A DNA stretch of 64,000 nucleotides, from NCBI RefSeq assembly GCF_004212635.1, contig NZ_PSRT01000024.1, positions 1 through 64,000 on the forward strand. The letters run 5' to 3'. Below the pieces are notes generated by a model that did no database searches, was not told the DNA's origin, and saw only the letters and a list, made by a program, of their open reading frames with translations. Position numbers and translations under genes: made by a program. The DNA comes from Bradyrhizobium genosp. SA-3. Lineage in GTDB: Bacteria > Pseudomonadota > Alphaproteobacteria > Rhizobiales > Xanthobacteraceae. Position 1 is the stretch's first letter. Each line of letters opens with the position of its first letter. Positions 1 to 8,859 of this stretch are shown one piece after another.

Positions 1-304
1 CGCGCCCCGGGCGATGCGAAGCATCGTCCCGAGCGCGGCGGGTGAGGGCTTTCTCTCCTCAGGGAGTCTTCATTGCGGAAGCACCCCCACCCCAGCCCTC
101 CCCCGCAAGCGGGAGAGGGGGCGCTCCGCCCGCGTGGCCGGCAGCGTGCCTCCGCCAAAAGACCCATCCTTTTCGGCTTGAACCGCGGCCCGTTCCCGGG
201 AAAATAGCCCTCAAACAAGGCCGGTACTTGATCCTGGTCATGGCGGGGCGCTCGTCCTGCCACAAGGGTCAGGGCCAGGCCAGAAAGGGAACGGGAGCGC
301 GGGA
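1..304. other. Intergenic leader upstream of prpE with a palindromic repeat
   Basis: I see no convincing gene here. Positions 96-119 form a short GC-rich hairpin (stem CCCTCCCCCGC against GCGGGAGAGGG), a motif seen in many Bradyrhizobium intergenic regions. The first 60 bases also look like repeat-derived sequence (GCGATGCGAAGCATCG). The promoter of the downstream acyl-CoA synthetase must lie within this stretch, but no clear -35/-10 pair stands out. Confidence 0.5.
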
Positions 305-2215
305 ATGAACATCCAGGGCAAGAGTCTCTATCACGAGGTCCATACGCGCTCGCTGGCGGACCCTGAGGGCTTCTGGGCCGAGGCGGCCAAGGAGATCGAC
401 TGGATCGAGCCGCCGAAGGCCATCTTCGATTCCACGCAAGGAACCTACGGCCGCTGGTTCGCCGGCGGCGTGGTCAACACCTGCTACAATGCACTCGACC
501 GCCATGTCGAACGCGGCCGCGCCGACCAGGTCGCGCTGATTCATGATTCGCCGCTGACGGGCAGCGTCACGAAATTCACCTACGCCGAGCTCTTGAGCGA
601 GGTGCAGGCGCTTGCCGCGATCATGCGGGATTTTGGTGTCGCCAAGGGCGAACGCGTCATTCTCTATATGCCGATGGTGCCGGAGGCGGTGGTCGCGATG
701 CTCGCCTGCGCGCGCATCGGCGCGGTGCATTCCGTGGTGTTCGGCGGCTTTGCCGCCAAGGAGCTCGCCACCCGCATCGACGACGCCCAGCCGAAACTCA
801 TTCTCTCCGCGAGCTGCGGCATCGAGCCCGGCCGCATCGTGCAATACAAGCCGCTGCTCGACGAGGCGATCAAGCTCGCAAGCACGAAGCCGAAGGCCTG
901 CATCGTGCTGCAACGTCCGCAGCACACCTGCGACCTCACGCCCGGCCGTGACTATGATTGGGCGAGCTTACGCCGCAAGGCGATGAACGACGGCAAGAAA
1001 GCCCCTTGCGTGCCGGTCGCGGCCACCGATCCGCTGTACATCCTCTATACGTCAGGCACCACAGGCATCCCCAAGGGCGTGGTGCGCGACAATGGCGGGC
1101 ACCTCGTCGCGGTAAATTGGTCGATGTTCAATCTCTACGGGGTCAAGCCGGGCGAGGTCTGGTGGTGCGGCTCGGACATCGGCTGGGTGGTGGGCCACAG
1201 CTACATCGTCTACGGGCCGCTGATCCACGGCGCGACCTCGATCATGTATGAGGGCAAGCCGGTCGGCACGCCCGATGCCGGCGCATTCTGGCGCGTGATC
1301 TCTGAGCACAAGGCGGTCGCCTTCTTCACGGCGCCGACCGCGTTCCGCGCGATCCGCAAGGAGGATCCCGAAGGAAAATTCATCCGGCAATATGACCTTT
1401 CGAAATTCCGCACGCTGTTCCTCGCCGGCGAGCGCGCCGATCCGCCGACGGTGGAATGGGCGGAGCAGCAGCTGAAGGTGCCGGTGATCGATCATTGGTG
1501 GCAGACCGAGACCGGCTGGTGCATCGCCGGCAATCCGGTCGGCCTCGGCATGCTGCCCGTGAAGCACGGCTCGCCGACGGTGCCGATGCCGGGCTACCAA
1601 GTCGACATCGTCGACGAAGCGGCAAAGCCAGTCGGCCCCAACACCATGGGCTCGATCGTCATCAAGCTGCCGATGCCGCCGGGCTGCCTGCCGACGCTGT
1701 GGAATCAGGACGAGCGCTTCAAGGAATCTTACTTGAGCGAATTTCCCGGCTACTACAAAACCTCGGACGCCGGCTACAAGGACGAGGACGGCTATGTCTT
1801 CGTCATGGGCCGCACCGACGACATCATCAACGTCGCCGGGCATCGCCTCTCCACCGGTGGCATGGAGGAGATCCTGGCCTCGCATCCGGATGTGGCCGAA
1901 TGCGCGGTGCTGGGCGTCAAGGACGCGATCAAGGGCGAGGTGCCCTGCGGCTTCCTGGTGCTGAAAGCGGGCGTGACGCGTGCGCCTGCCGAGATCGAGA
2001 AGGAGATCATAGCGCTGGTGCGCGACAAGCTCGGCCCGGTCGCCGCCTTCAAGCTCGCGATCACCGTCGGCCGCCTACCCAAGACGCGCTCCGGAAAAAT
2101 CCTGCGCGGCACTATCAAGAAGATCGCCGACGGCGAAGCCTGGACCATGCCGGCGACGATCGAGGATCCCAAGGTGCTCGACGAGATCGGCGCGGCGCTG
2201 AAGGGGAGGGTGTGA
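305..2215 (+). CDS. prpE: Propionyl-CoA synthetase (PrpE/Acs family AMP-forming ligase)
   Basis: 636 aa, the usual length for this family. It activates propionate (or acetate) with ATP and CoA via an acyl-adenylate in the cytoplasm. The N-terminal ACAS cap opens with YHEVHTRSLADPEGFWAEAA. The P-loop-like adenylation motif YTSGTTGIPKG lies near residues 248-258, DHWWQTETGW forms the substrate pocket motif, and PKTRSGKILR near residue 592 carries the catalytic, acetylatable lysine. The start is supported by a purine-rich stretch (GGGAGCGCGGGA) directly before ATG. Overall wording resembles PrpE more than AcsA, but acetate use cannot be excluded. It stands alone; the next gene is a lipoprotein beyond a repeat. 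Confidence 0.9.
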   Translation: MNIQGKSLYHEVHTRSLADPEGFWAEAAKEIDWIEPPKAIFDSTQGTYGRWFAGGVVNTCYNALDRHVERGRADQVALIHDSPLTGSVTKFTYAELLSEVQALAAIMRDFGVAKGERVILYMPMVPEAVVAMLACARIGAVHSVVFGGFAAKELATRIDDAQPKLILSASCGIEPGRIVQYKPLLDEAIKLASTKPKACIVLQRPQHTCDLTPGRDYDWASLRRKAMNDGKKAPCVPVAATDPLYILYTSGTTGIPKGVVRDNGGHLVAVNWSMFNLYGVKPGEVWWCGSDIGWVVGHSYIVYGPLIHGATSIMYEGKPVGTPDAGAFWRVISEHKAVAFFTAPTAFRAIRKEDPEGKFIRQYDLSKFRTLFLAGERADPPTVEWAEQQLKVPVIDHWWQTETGWCIAGNPVGLGMLPVKHGSPTVPMPGYQVDIVDEAAKPVGPNTMGSIVIKLPMPPGCLPTLWNQDERFKESYLSEFPGYYKTSDAGYKDEDGYVFVMGRTDDIINVAGHRLSTGGMEEILASHPDVAECAVLGVKDAIKGEVPCGFLVLKAGVTRAPAEIEKEIIALVRDKLGPVAAFKLAITVGRLPKTRSGKILRGTIKKIADGEAWTMPATIEDPKVLDEIGAALKGRV

Positions 2216-2270
2216 GATTTGCGCCGGTCGTTCTGCCTGTGAGGCGCAATGCCGCCCTCTCCACCTTCCG

Positions 2271-2443
2271 CTGTCATCGCCCGCGCAGGCGGGCGATCCA
2301 GTACTCCGCGGCGGCAGTTGTGTGACCCAATGACCGCCGCGGCGTACTGGATTCCCCGCCTGCCGCCTACGCTAAAGCTTCGGCGCCCCTGGACCTCAAC
2401 CCCGGCGAAGCCTTGGCGTAGCCGGGTCGCGGGGAATGACAGC
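2271..2443. repeat. Long imperfect palindromic intergenic repeat
   Basis: The block begins with CATCGCCCGCGCAGGCGGG and GATCCAGTACTCCGCGGCGG and ends with their near complement (CCGCCGCGGCGTACTGGATTCCCCGCCTGC, then CGGGGAATGACAG). It can therefore fold into a long stem of about 170 nt. Such palindromes are scattered between genes in Bradyrhizobium-like genomes. It follows the prpE stop and may also act as a transcription barrier. Confidence 0.7.
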
Positions 2444-2517
2444 GAGATGGACGGTATCCAAGGACTTACATTCTCCGCATTCCGCGTTAAACAGTGCCGG
2501 CCAATAGGGGACCTCGT

Positions 2518-2787
2518 ATGCCACTCGCCGCCACGTCGCGTCTGCTTGCAGCCGTCACTCTCGCCATCGCTCTCTCCGCCTGCTCCGCGCGTTACCAGAC
2601 GCCGGTGGCGGTGGGCGGCGACGACGACGACGCGGTCTGTCAGAGCCGCGGCTATGCGCAGGGCTCGCCGGAATACGTGGCCTGCCGCAAGGACCGCGAC
2701 GTCCAGCGCAATGCGGCCACCGCGCGCGCCGATCGCCGTCAGCGCGATCTCGGCGAATACATGCTGAACCATCCGGAACGGCCGTGA
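2518..2787 (+). CDS. Small secreted lipoprotein, function unknown
   Basis: 89 aa. The N-terminal signal MPLAATSRLLAAVTLAIALS is followed by a lipobox LSAC, so it is probably cleaved and lipidated at that cysteine. The mature part is short, charged and has two further cysteines (AVCQSRGY and VACRKD) that could pair. The ATG at 2518 is preferred over the upstream GTG at 2494 because AGGGGAC lies seven bases before it and because it places the signal peptide at the N-terminus. I do not recognise a named family beyond 'conserved rhizobial lipoprotein'. Confidence 0.75.
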   Translation: MPLAATSRLLAAVTLAIALSACSARYQTPVAVGGDDDDAVCQSRGYAQGSPEYVACRKDRDVQRNAATARADRRQRDLGEYMLNHPERP

Positions 2788-2978
2788 ACGCTGGCGCGGA
2801 ATTATCATGCCGCGCCGCTTGCCTGCACTCACGTTTCCCGTGACACATCTGCCACGCCGCGACCAAATCGCAGGCGGCCTGTCCTGATTTGATCGGCGTC
2901 AAATCCTTCATCATCTCCTTTCTGCTCTGACGCTCGTATCGCGCAACGACGCGCGAGAGATGCTGAAGGGGAATGAAG

Positions 2979-3725
2979 ATGGACGGAACGATAAGAAACT
3001 TGGCGCGGCTCGCAGCGATTGGCGCGATGCTCGCGGGGACTTCTGCCTCAGTGCAGGCCGCCGATCTGGCGGTCTACAAGAAGGCGCCGCCACAGGTGGA
3101 AAGCTTCAATCCCTGGATGGTGCGCCTGCGCGTGCTCGGCGTGTTGCCGGATGCCGGCGGCAGCACTGTCAACGTTGCGGGCGTGCCGTCGCTGTCGTCG
3201 CCGAATTCGGGCCTCTCGATCAGCGACCAGATCGTGCCCGAGCTCGACATCAGCTACTTCTTCACCAGGAACATCGCGGCCGAACTGATCCTCGGCGTGA
3301 CCAGGCATTCGATCAGCGGCACCGGCTCGCTCGCGAACCTGCCGATCGGCAAGACCACGCTGCTGCCGCCGACGCTGACGCTGCAATATCACTTCGACAA
3401 TTTCGGCGCGTTCAAGCCGTATATCGGCGCCGGTGTGAACTACACCGTGTTCTTCAACAATTCGGCCGCCAACACGCCGGCCGCGATCGTCGGGCCGCCC
3501 GCGATCGTCGCCACCACCACGAGCCTGCACGTCAGCAATGCCTGGGGTGGTGCGGTGCAGTTCGGCTTTGACTACATGCTCGACCGGCACTGGGGGCTCA
3601 ACGTCGACGTGAAGAAGCTCTGGCTGCGACCGGACTACTCGGCGACCGTCTCTGGCCTGCCCGTCACCGGCACTGCGCATATCGACCCGTGGCTGGTCGG
3701 TGCGGGCGTCACCTACAAGTTCTGA
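2979..3725 (+). CDS. OmpW family outer membrane beta-barrel protein
   Basis: About 248 aa with a signal peptide ending near SASVQAA. The mature chain begins PWMVRLRVLGVLPDAGG, the typical OmpW opening. It then shows alternating amphipathic strands, including PEISY-type (VPELDISYFFTRNIAAELI), LPPTLTLQYHF and FKPYIGAGVNYT, and ends in the aromatic residue of GAGVTYKF, as beta-barrel porins do. OmpW proteins form narrow eight-stranded barrels for small hydrophobic solutes. ATG 2979 is chosen because GAAGGGG lies seven bases upstream; ATG 2973 is also possible. A strong terminator follows. Confidence 0.88.
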   Translation: MDGTIRNLARLAAIGAMLAGTSASVQAADLAVYKKAPPQVESFNPWMVRLRVLGVLPDAGGSTVNVAGVPSLSSPNSGLSISDQIVPELDISYFFTRNIAAELILGVTRHSISGTGSLANLPIGKTTLLPPTLTLQYHFDNFGAFKPYIGAGVNYTVFFNNSAANTPAAIVGPPAIVATTTSLHVSNAWGGAVQFGFDYMLDRHWGLNVDVKKLWLRPDYSATVSGLPVTGTAHIDPWLVGAGVTYKF

Positions 3726-3733
3726 CGGCGTTT

Positions 3734-3775
3734 CGCGGCGCCGGGTGGGGCCCCGGCGCCGCGGTGTATTTTCCG
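3734..3775 (+). terminator. Rho-independent terminator after the OmpW gene
   Basis: A perfect 12-bp stem (CGCGGCGCCGGG at 3734-3745 with CCCGGCGCCGCG at 3752-3763) with a 6-nt loop is followed by the T-rich stretch TGTATTTTCC. It lies nine bases after the OmpW stop. Confidence 0.8.
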
Positions 3776-3867
3776 TTTGATTGTTGTGGGATCGTCATCG
3801 CCGGGGCCTGACATTGACGGTGCTTGGCATCGTCTCACCAGCGAATGCGATGAACGGTGGAAAGCGG

Positions 3868-4050
3868 CTATCCCGCGTGCGCCGTTCGCGGATGCCGCTC
3901 ATGCAGCAGCTTCGCCAAATCGTCGCGATCGCCAGGGCGGTCCGTCAGGGCAATCTCGAACAGGGCTTCCTGGATATCCCGGGGCATGTCGCCCCACGCT
4001 GCCAGGACAGCGCGCCCCAGCATCAACGCAAAATGGTTCTCGTCCCGCAT
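3868..4050 (-). CDS. Small conserved hypothetical protein
   Basis: 60 aa starting MRDENHFALMLGRAVLAAWG and ending RHPRTAHAG. It is predicted cytosolic, acidic and helical. The start at 4050 is supported by a good ribosome site (GGAGGATCAGCG before ATG); the longer frame upstream lacks one. Similar small proteins with an 'ALMLGRAVL...LHERHPRTAH' pattern occur in Bradyrhizobium, as far as I recall, but no function is known. It is transcribed on its own, downstream of the trcR terminator. Confidence 0.65.
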   Translation of the reverse strand: MRDENHFALMLGRAVLAAWGDMPRDIQEALFEIALTDRPGDRDDLAKLLHERHPRTAHAG

Positions 4051-4124
4051 CGCTGATCCTCCGCGCTGGAAACAATGCGACGTCAGCCGCATCGTTCCGG
4101 GAGCGGTGTCGCGAAAGTTCCCGG

Positions 4125-4161
4125 CCGCAAACAAAAACGCGGCGGATCACTCCGCCGCGTT
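4125..4161 (-). terminator. Rho-independent terminator of trcR
   Basis: A perfect 11-bp stem (AACGCGGCGGA at 4136-4146 with TCCGCCGCGTT at 4151-4161) and a 4-nt loop. On the minus strand the stem is followed by TTTTTGTTTG. It sits 30 bases after the trcR stop codon. Confidence 0.85.
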
Positions 4162-4190
4162 CGAACCGGATGCGGTGCAGGGAAGGAAGC

Positions 4191-4886
4191 CTACTCCTCC
4201 TCGTCCTCCTGCTTCTTGCCGCCGAGCGTCTTGAGCTTGGCGAATACGGCGTCGACATTGAGGTCGTCGCTGGACTTATCCGCAGGTTCGTATTCGTCCT
4301 TGCGGGTGGTCTCGGAGGCCGGCAGCAGGGTGGCGCCGCCATAGGCTGCGTCGATCGGCTTTTCCTTGGCGGCGCGCTGCACCTCGAAATCGAGCTCGAT
4401 CTGCGAGCAGAGGCCGAGGGTGACAGGGTCGATCGGGGTCAGGGACGATGTGTTCCAATGAGTGCGGTCGCGCACGCTCGCGATCGTGCTCTTGGTGGTG
4501 CCAACCAGGCGCATGATCTGCGCGTCCTTCAGCTCCGGATGATTGCGCAGCAGCCAGAGGATGGCACTCGGGCGCTCGTGGCGGCGCGAGACCGGGGTGT
4601 AGCGCGGGCCCTTGCGCTTGGGCTGGGGCGGCAGCACCACCTTGCTCTCCTGGAGGCGAAGCCGGTAGTCCGGGTTCTTCTCGCCTTTCTCGATCTCCTC
4701 GCGGGTCAACTGGCCGTTGGAGAGGGGATCCATGCCCTTAATGCCTTGGGCAGCGTCGCCGTCGGCGATCGCGCGCACTTCGAGGGGATGCATCTTGGTG
4801 AAATCGGCGACCTGGTCGAAGGTCAGCGCGGTGTTGTCGAGCAGCCAGACGGCGGTCGCCTTGGGCATCAGAGGTGCGTTGCTCAT
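4191..4886 (-). CDS. trcR: TrcR / DUF1013 cell-cycle transcriptional regulator
   Basis: 231 aa. It begins MSNAPLMPKATAVWLLDNTA and contains LTFDQVADFTKMHPLEVRAI, which reads as a helix-turn-helix. A second region, LKDAQIMRLVGTTKSTIASV, looks like another DNA-binding unit. These features match the DUF1013 family, annotated as TrcR, a conserved alphaproteobacterial regulator tied to cell-cycle control. The C-terminus is acidic (KKQEDEEE). The start is set by AAAGGAGATTTGCC before ATG. It is divergently transcribed from ispH across about 265 bp and ends at its own terminator. Confidence 0.85.
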   Translation of the reverse strand: MSNAPLMPKATAVWLLDNTALTFDQVADFTKMHPLEVRAIADGDAAQGIKGMDPLSNGQLTREEIEKGEKNPDYRLRLQESKVVLPPQPKRKGPRYTPVSRRHERPSAILWLLRNHPELKDAQIMRLVGTTKSTIASVRDRTHWNTSSLTPIDPVTLGLCSQIELDFEVQRAAKEKPIDAAYGGATLLPASETTRKDEYEPADKSSDDLNVDAVFAKLKTLGGKKQEDEEE

Positions 4887-5151
4887 GGCAAATCTCCTTT
4901 GTGCTTCGCCCACCCCTCTGGAGGCGAAACCGGTGGTCATCAGCGATGACAGGGAATTCGCGCTATATAAGCCCGGAGGGGGTAGCCACGCAATGGTTCT
5001 GCTATAGATAGTGCCTTGACAGCGCCCGAAAGGGGGCCCAATTCCTTTTGAAGTCGCTGTAAAGTCCAAGCAGACTGTTTTAAGCCCAATTCCATCCATC
5101 GACCGCCCCCGCCAGAAGGCGAAACGGGTGATTCGGTCCCGAGATCGCTCA

Positions 5152-6120
5152 ATGTCAGCCAAACCAGACCTCAAGATCGTGCTTTGTTCTCCCCGCGGCT
5201 TCTGCGCCGGGGTGGTCCGGGCGATCGACACCGTGGAACGGGCGCTCGATAAATACGGCGCCCCCGTCTATGTTCGCCATGAGATTGTGCACAACAAATA
5301 CGTCGTCGATGGGTTGAAGAAGAAGGGCGCCATCTTCGTCGAGGAGCTCGCCGAGATCCCTGACAACACCACCGCGCCGGTGGTGTTCTCGGCCCATGGC
5401 GTGCCGAAGTCGGTTCCGGCCGATGCCCAGTCCCGCAATTTGTTCTCGCTGGATGCGACCTGCCCGCTGGTGACCAAGGTGCACCGCGAGGCCGCGATCC
5501 ACTTCAAGCGCGGCCGCGAGATCTTCCTGATCGGCCATTCGCATCATCCCGAAGTGGTCGGCACTCTCGGCCAGCTTCCGGTCGGCGCCGTGACCCTGAT
5601 CGAGACCGCCGAGGACGCCAAGACCATCACGCCGAAGGACCCCAATAACCTCGCCTTCGTGACCCAGACCACATTGTCGATCGACGACACCGCGGAGATC
5701 GTGGCGCTGCTCAAGGAGCGCTTCCCGAACATCAACGGGCCGCACAAGGAAGACATCTGTTACGCCACCACCAACCGCCAGCTCGCGGTGAAGAAGGTGG
5801 CGCCGGTGGTGGACGCCCTGATCGTGGTTGGCGCGCCGAACTCGTCGAACTCGCAGCGCCTGCGCGAGGTCGCCGAGCGCGAGGGCTGCAAGATCGCGGT
5901 GCTGGCGCAGCGCGCCGCCGACATCGACTGGGACAAGTTCGGCAACATCGCCAGCCTCGGCATCACCGCGGGCGCGTCGGCGCCGGAAGTGATCGTCGAG
6001 GAGATCATGGACGCGTTCGCCGAGCGCTACACGCTGCATGTGGAGACGGTCTCGGCCGCGGAAGAGAACGAGTTCTTCCCGCTGCCGCGCTCGGTGCGCC
6101 CCGAAGCCGCCGCAGAGTAA
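5152..6120 (+). CDS. ispH: 4-hydroxy-3-methylbut-2-enyl diphosphate reductase IspH
   Basis: 322 aa. It catalyses the last step of the MEP isoprenoid pathway, reducing HMBPP to IPP and DMAPP with a [4Fe-4S] cluster. The three cluster cysteines are visible: C18 in [15 protein letters not shown]104 in [11 protein letters not shown] and C203 in [10 protein letters not shown]. Substrate-binding histidines lie in [11 protein letters not shown] and IGHSHHPEV, and [10 protein letters not shown] is the distal phosphate site. ATG 5152 is chosen over an upstream GTG because family proteins begin close to the KIVLCSPRG strand. thrB follows after 6 bp, so the two are probably co-transcribed. Confidence 0.95.
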   Translation: MSAKPDLKIVLCSPRGFCAGVVRAIDTVERALDKYGAPVYVRHEIVHNKYVVDGLKKKGAIFVEELAEIPDNTTAPVVFSAHGVPKSVPADAQSRNLFSLDATCPLVTKVHREAAIHFKRGREIFLIGHSHHPEVVGTLGQLPVGAVTLIETAEDAKTITPKDPNNLAFVTQTTLSIDDTAEIVALLKERFPNINGPHKEDICYATTNRQLAVKKVAPVVDALIVVGAPNSSNSQRLREVAEREGCKIAVLAQRAADIDWDKFGNIASLGITAGASAPEVIVEEIMDAFAERYTLHVETVSAAEENEFFPLPRSVRPEAAAE

Positions 6121-6126
6121 ATCTGC

Positions 6127-7110
6127 ATGGCGGTCTACACCGACGTTGCCGCCGACGAGCTTGCGGATTTCCTGAAGCAATACGATCTCGGCGAATTGCT
6201 CTCCTACAAGGGCATCGCCGAGGGCGTCGAAAACTCCAACTTCCTGCTGCATACGACGACCGGATCGTTCATCCTCACGCTCTATGAGAAACGCGTGGCG
6301 AAGAACGATCTGCCGTTCTTTCTCGCGCTGATGACGCATCTCGCCGAGCACGGCGTCAATTGCCCGCTGCCGGTGAAGGGAAGAGACGGCGAGGCGCTGC
6401 GCGAGCTGTCGGGCCGCCCCGCCGCAATCATCACCTTTCTCGAAGGCGTCTGGCCGCGCAAGCCGAATGCGACCCATTGCGCCGGCGTCGGCGAGGGGCT
6501 GGCGAAAATGCACCTGGCTGGCGCCAATTTTGCGATCAAGCGCGCCAATGCGCTCTCGGTCGCGGGCTGGCGGCCGCTGTTCGATGCGGCCGCAAGCCGT
6601 GCCGACGAGGTGCAGCCGGGCCTGCGCGCCTTTCTCGCCGCCGAGCTCGATCATCTCTCGAGTGGGGTCTGGCCGACCGACCTGCCGGAGGGCGTGATCC
6701 ACGCCGACCTCTTCAACGACAACGTCTTTTTTCTCGGCGACCGGCTCTCGGGGATCATCGACTTCACCTTCGCCTGCAACGACATGCTGGCCTATGACAT
6801 CGCGATCTGCCTCAACGCCTGGTGCTTCGAGCCGGATCATTCCTTCAACGTCACCAAGGCGCGCGCCTTCCTCAATGCCTATGGCCGGGTGCGAAAGCTC
6901 TCCGAAGCCGAGGAGGCGGCGCTGCCGCTGCTCGCGCGTGGTGCTGCCATCCGTTTCCTGCTGACGCGGCTGGTCGACTGGCTCAACGTGCCGCCGGGCG
7001 CGCTGGTGAAGCCGAAGGATCCGCTGGAATATGTCCGCAAGCTGCGCTTCCATCAGAGCGTGACGAGCGTTCGCGACTATGGGCTGATGCCCTCAGGACT
7101 GGTGGCGTGA
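6127..7110 (+). CDS. thrB: Homoserine kinase ThrB (APH-fold type)
   Basis: 327 aa. It phosphorylates homoserine for threonine synthesis. It belongs to the aminoglycoside-phosphotransferase-like ThrB group of alphaproteobacteria, not the GHMP group. Visible motifs are [20 protein letters not shown] near residue 37, the catalytic loop [13 protein letters not shown] near residue 192, and the metal-binding [11 protein letters not shown]. It lies 6 bp after ispH and overlaps rnhA by four bases (GTGA), so ispH-thrB-rnhA form one unit. Confidence 0.93.
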   Translation: MAVYTDVAADELADFLKQYDLGELLSYKGIAEGVENSNFLLHTTTGSFILTLYEKRVAKNDLPFFLALMTHLAEHGVNCPLPVKGRDGEALRELSGRPAAIITFLEGVWPRKPNATHCAGVGEGLAKMHLAGANFAIKRANALSVAGWRPLFDAAASRADEVQPGLRAFLAAELDHLSSGVWPTDLPEGVIHADLFNDNVFFLGDRLSGIIDFTFACNDMLAYDIAICLNAWCFEPDHSFNVTKARAFLNAYGRVRKLSEAEEAALPLLARGAAIRFLLTRLVDWLNVPPGALVKPKDPLEYVRKLRFHQSVTSVRDYGLMPSGLVA

Positions 7111-7571
7111 GCGAGCTTCCCAATGTCACGATCTATACCGACGGCGCCTGCTCGGGAAATCCCGGGCCGGGCGGCTGGGGCGCGATCCTGAAGTTCGGCG
7201 ACAAGGAGAAGGAGCTGAACGGCGGCGAGCGCCACACCACCAACAACCAGATGGAGTTGATGGCGGCGATCTCCGCGCTCGAAGCGCTGAAGAAGCCGTG
7301 CACGGTCGATCTCTACACCGACAGCCAATATGTCCGTCAGGGCATCACGGGGTGGATCTTCGGCTGGAAGCGCAACGGCTGGCGCACCGCCGACAAGAAG
7401 CCGGTGAAGAATGTCGAGCTATGGCAGCGTCTCGATGCCGCGCTGAAGCAGCACGAGGTCCGCTGGCACTGGGTCAAGGGCCATGCCGGGCACCCGGAGA
7501 ACGAGCGCGCCGATCAGCTCGCGCGAGACGGGATCGCGATGGCAAGATTGCAGCAGAGGGTGAGGGAGTAG
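7107..7571 (+). CDS. rnhA: Ribonuclease HI
   Basis: 154 aa, the normal length. It degrades RNA in RNA-DNA hybrids. The catalytic carboxylates are present: D12 ([16 protein letters not shown]), E50 (NNQMELMAA), D72 (YTDSQYV) and D136 (NERADQLAR), with H126 in [10 protein letters not shown]. It starts with GTG at 7107, overlapping the thrB stop by four bases, which suggests translational coupling. It is followed by a palindromic repeat. Confidence 0.95.
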   Translation: MSELPNVTIYTDGACSGNPGPGGWGAILKFGDKEKELNGGERHTTNNQMELMAAISALEALKKPCTVDLYTDSQYVRQGITGWIFGWKRNGWRTADKKPVKNVELWQRLDAALKQHEVRWHWVKGHAGHPENERADQLARDGIAMARLQQRVRE

Positions 7572-7620
7572 GGGGCGCCGCATTTCGCTTGTGCCGTCGT
7601 CTCGCGCCCCAATCTCCATC

Positions 7621-7669
7621 GTCATCCCGGCCTAGTGCGCAATTGCGCACTAGGCCGGGACGACACCGA
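7621..7669. repeat. Perfect palindromic repeat between rnhA and peroxiredoxin
   Basis: A 34-nt perfect palindrome spans 7626-7659 with the core GTGCGCAATTGCGCAC at 7635-7650, flanked by CCCGGCCTA and TAGGCCGGG. The same core with TAGGCCGGGACGACACC recurs at 21205-21237. It sits between two convergent genes and could terminate both. Confidence 0.75.
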
Positions 7670-7695
7670 GGATGTCGTTGAAAGCGGCGGCCGCC

Positions 7696-8181
7696 TTACA
7701 GCTGCCCCAGCAGCGTGTCGCCGCCGGAGACCTCGACCTTGCCGGGCATCGCCTCGAGGTTCAGCTTCTTGACCACGCCGTCCTCGACCAGCATCGAATA
7801 GCGCTTGGAGCGGATGCCGAGGCCGTTGGCGGAGGCGTCCAGCTCCATGCCGATCGCCTTGGTGAAATCGGCATTGCCGTCGGCGAGGAAGATGGCCTCG
7901 TCGCGCTGGTCGGTGTCGCGCTTCCAGGCGTTCATGACGAAGGCGTCGTTGACGGAGACGATGGCGATGGTGTCGACGCCCTTGTCCTTCATGGCGTAGG
8001 CGTTGAGGAAGATGCTCGGCAGGTGCATCTTGTGGCAGGTGCCGGTATAGGCGCCGGGCACCGCGAACAGCGCCACCTTCTTGCCCTTGAAGATATCGTC
8101 GGTGGTCTTCACTTGCGGACCTTCCGCCGTCATCACGCGGAATTTCGCCTCGGGCAGCTTGTCGCCAGTCTGGATCGCCAT
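7696..8181 (-). CDS. Peroxiredoxin (Prx5-like, redoxin family)
   Basis: 161 aa, cytosolic. The peroxidatic cysteine C49 lies in AVPGAYTGTCHKMHLPSIF, the Prx5 signature, and is the only cysteine in the chain. It is therefore a one-cysteine enzyme that needs an external thiol such as glutathione or glutaredoxin. Thioredoxin-fold strands around VALFAVPGAY and IVSVNDAFVMNAW are visible. ATG 8181 is the likely start; ATG 8184 directly before it is equally possible, and GGGAG lies upstream. It is monocistronic. Confidence 0.92.
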   Translation of the reverse strand: MAIQTGDKLPEAKFRVMTAEGPQVKTTDDIFKGKKVALFAVPGAYTGTCHKMHLPSIFLNAYAMKDKGVDTIAIVSVNDAFVMNAWKRDTDQRDEAIFLADGNADFTKAIGMELDASANGLGIRSKRYSMLVEDGVVKKLNLEAMPGKVEVSGGDTLLGQL

Positions 8182-8289
8182 CATCAGTCTCCCTGAATAT
8201 CGGTCCCGCTTTTTAGACCGTGGCGCCGGCCTGCACAATATTGCCGGCGGCGGAAGCGGCGAGGGCCGCGGTCGTTCACCGTGATGTCA

Positions 8290-8844
8290 TCAGCCCGTAA
8301 AACCGCCGCCGTCGAGGAAGGCCTGCTCTTCCGCGGTGGTGTCGCGGCCGAGAAGGCGATTGCGGTGGGGGAAGCGGCCGAACCGCTGGATGATGTCGGC
8401 GTGCTCGCGAGCGTATTTCAGGTTCACGGCATTGTCGGTGTTTTGAAACAGCGCAACGCAATGCAGCTGGTCAGCCAGGTGCTCGGAATGCATGAAGGGC
8501 AGATAGAGGAATTCGAGCAGGATGGGATCGACCCTGCGATCTGTGCCGCTTTCGATGGCGCGGCGGGCAACATCGCGCGCCTGCGCGTCGCTGGCAAAAG
8601 CCTCCGGCGTGTCGCGGAACATGTTGCGGGGGAACTGATCGAGCACGATGGCGAGCGCGAGCGCGCCGTCGTCGCTCGTCTCCCATGATGCAAGCTCACC
8701 GGCGGCCGCCTTCTGCCACAGGGCGAGAAAGCGGCGCCTGACCTCTGCGTCGAAAGCGTCGTTGCGCTTGTACCAGCGCTCGCGGCCGGCCTCGCGCCAG
8801 AAGGCGAGAATGCCTGATGGCGTGATGTCGCCGCCTTCCAGCAT
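8290..8844 (-). CDS. DUF924 family protein
   Basis: 184 aa, predicted cytosolic and all-helical. Family hallmarks are ILAFWREAG near the N-terminus, RWYKRNDAFDAEVRRRF, LALAIVLDQFPRNMFRDTPEAFA and FLYLPFMHSEHLADQ. DUF924 proteins have a TPR-like fold and no established biochemical role. It lies 15 bp downstream of the fadD stop on the same strand, so it is probably the second gene of that transcript. Confidence 0.9.
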   Translation of the reverse strand: MLEGGDITPSGILAFWREAGRERWYKRNDAFDAEVRRRFLALWQKAAAGELASWETSDDGALALAIVLDQFPRNMFRDTPEAFASDAQARDVARRAIESGTDRRVDPILLEFLYLPFMHSEHLADQLHCVALFQNTDNAVNLKYAREHADIIQRFGRFPHRNRLLGRDTTAEEQAFLDGGGFTG

Positions 8845-8859
8845 GAATGAAAAGCGGCC

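Noticed and set aside
1052..1885. 277-codon frame antisense to prpE
   Set aside because: Shadow of an intact acyl-CoA synthetase; no ribosome site and no recognisable domain.
4969..4979. TATATAAG sequence upstream of trcR and ispH as a promoter element
   Set aside because: It resembles a eukaryotic TATA box, not a bacterial -10, and no properly spaced -35 accompanies it on either strand.
5155..7053. 632-codon open frame antisense to ispH and thrB
   Set aside because: It lies wholly opposite two clearly conserved genes. Its His/Arg/Gly-rich composition is the usual antisense shadow of GC3-rich coding DNA.
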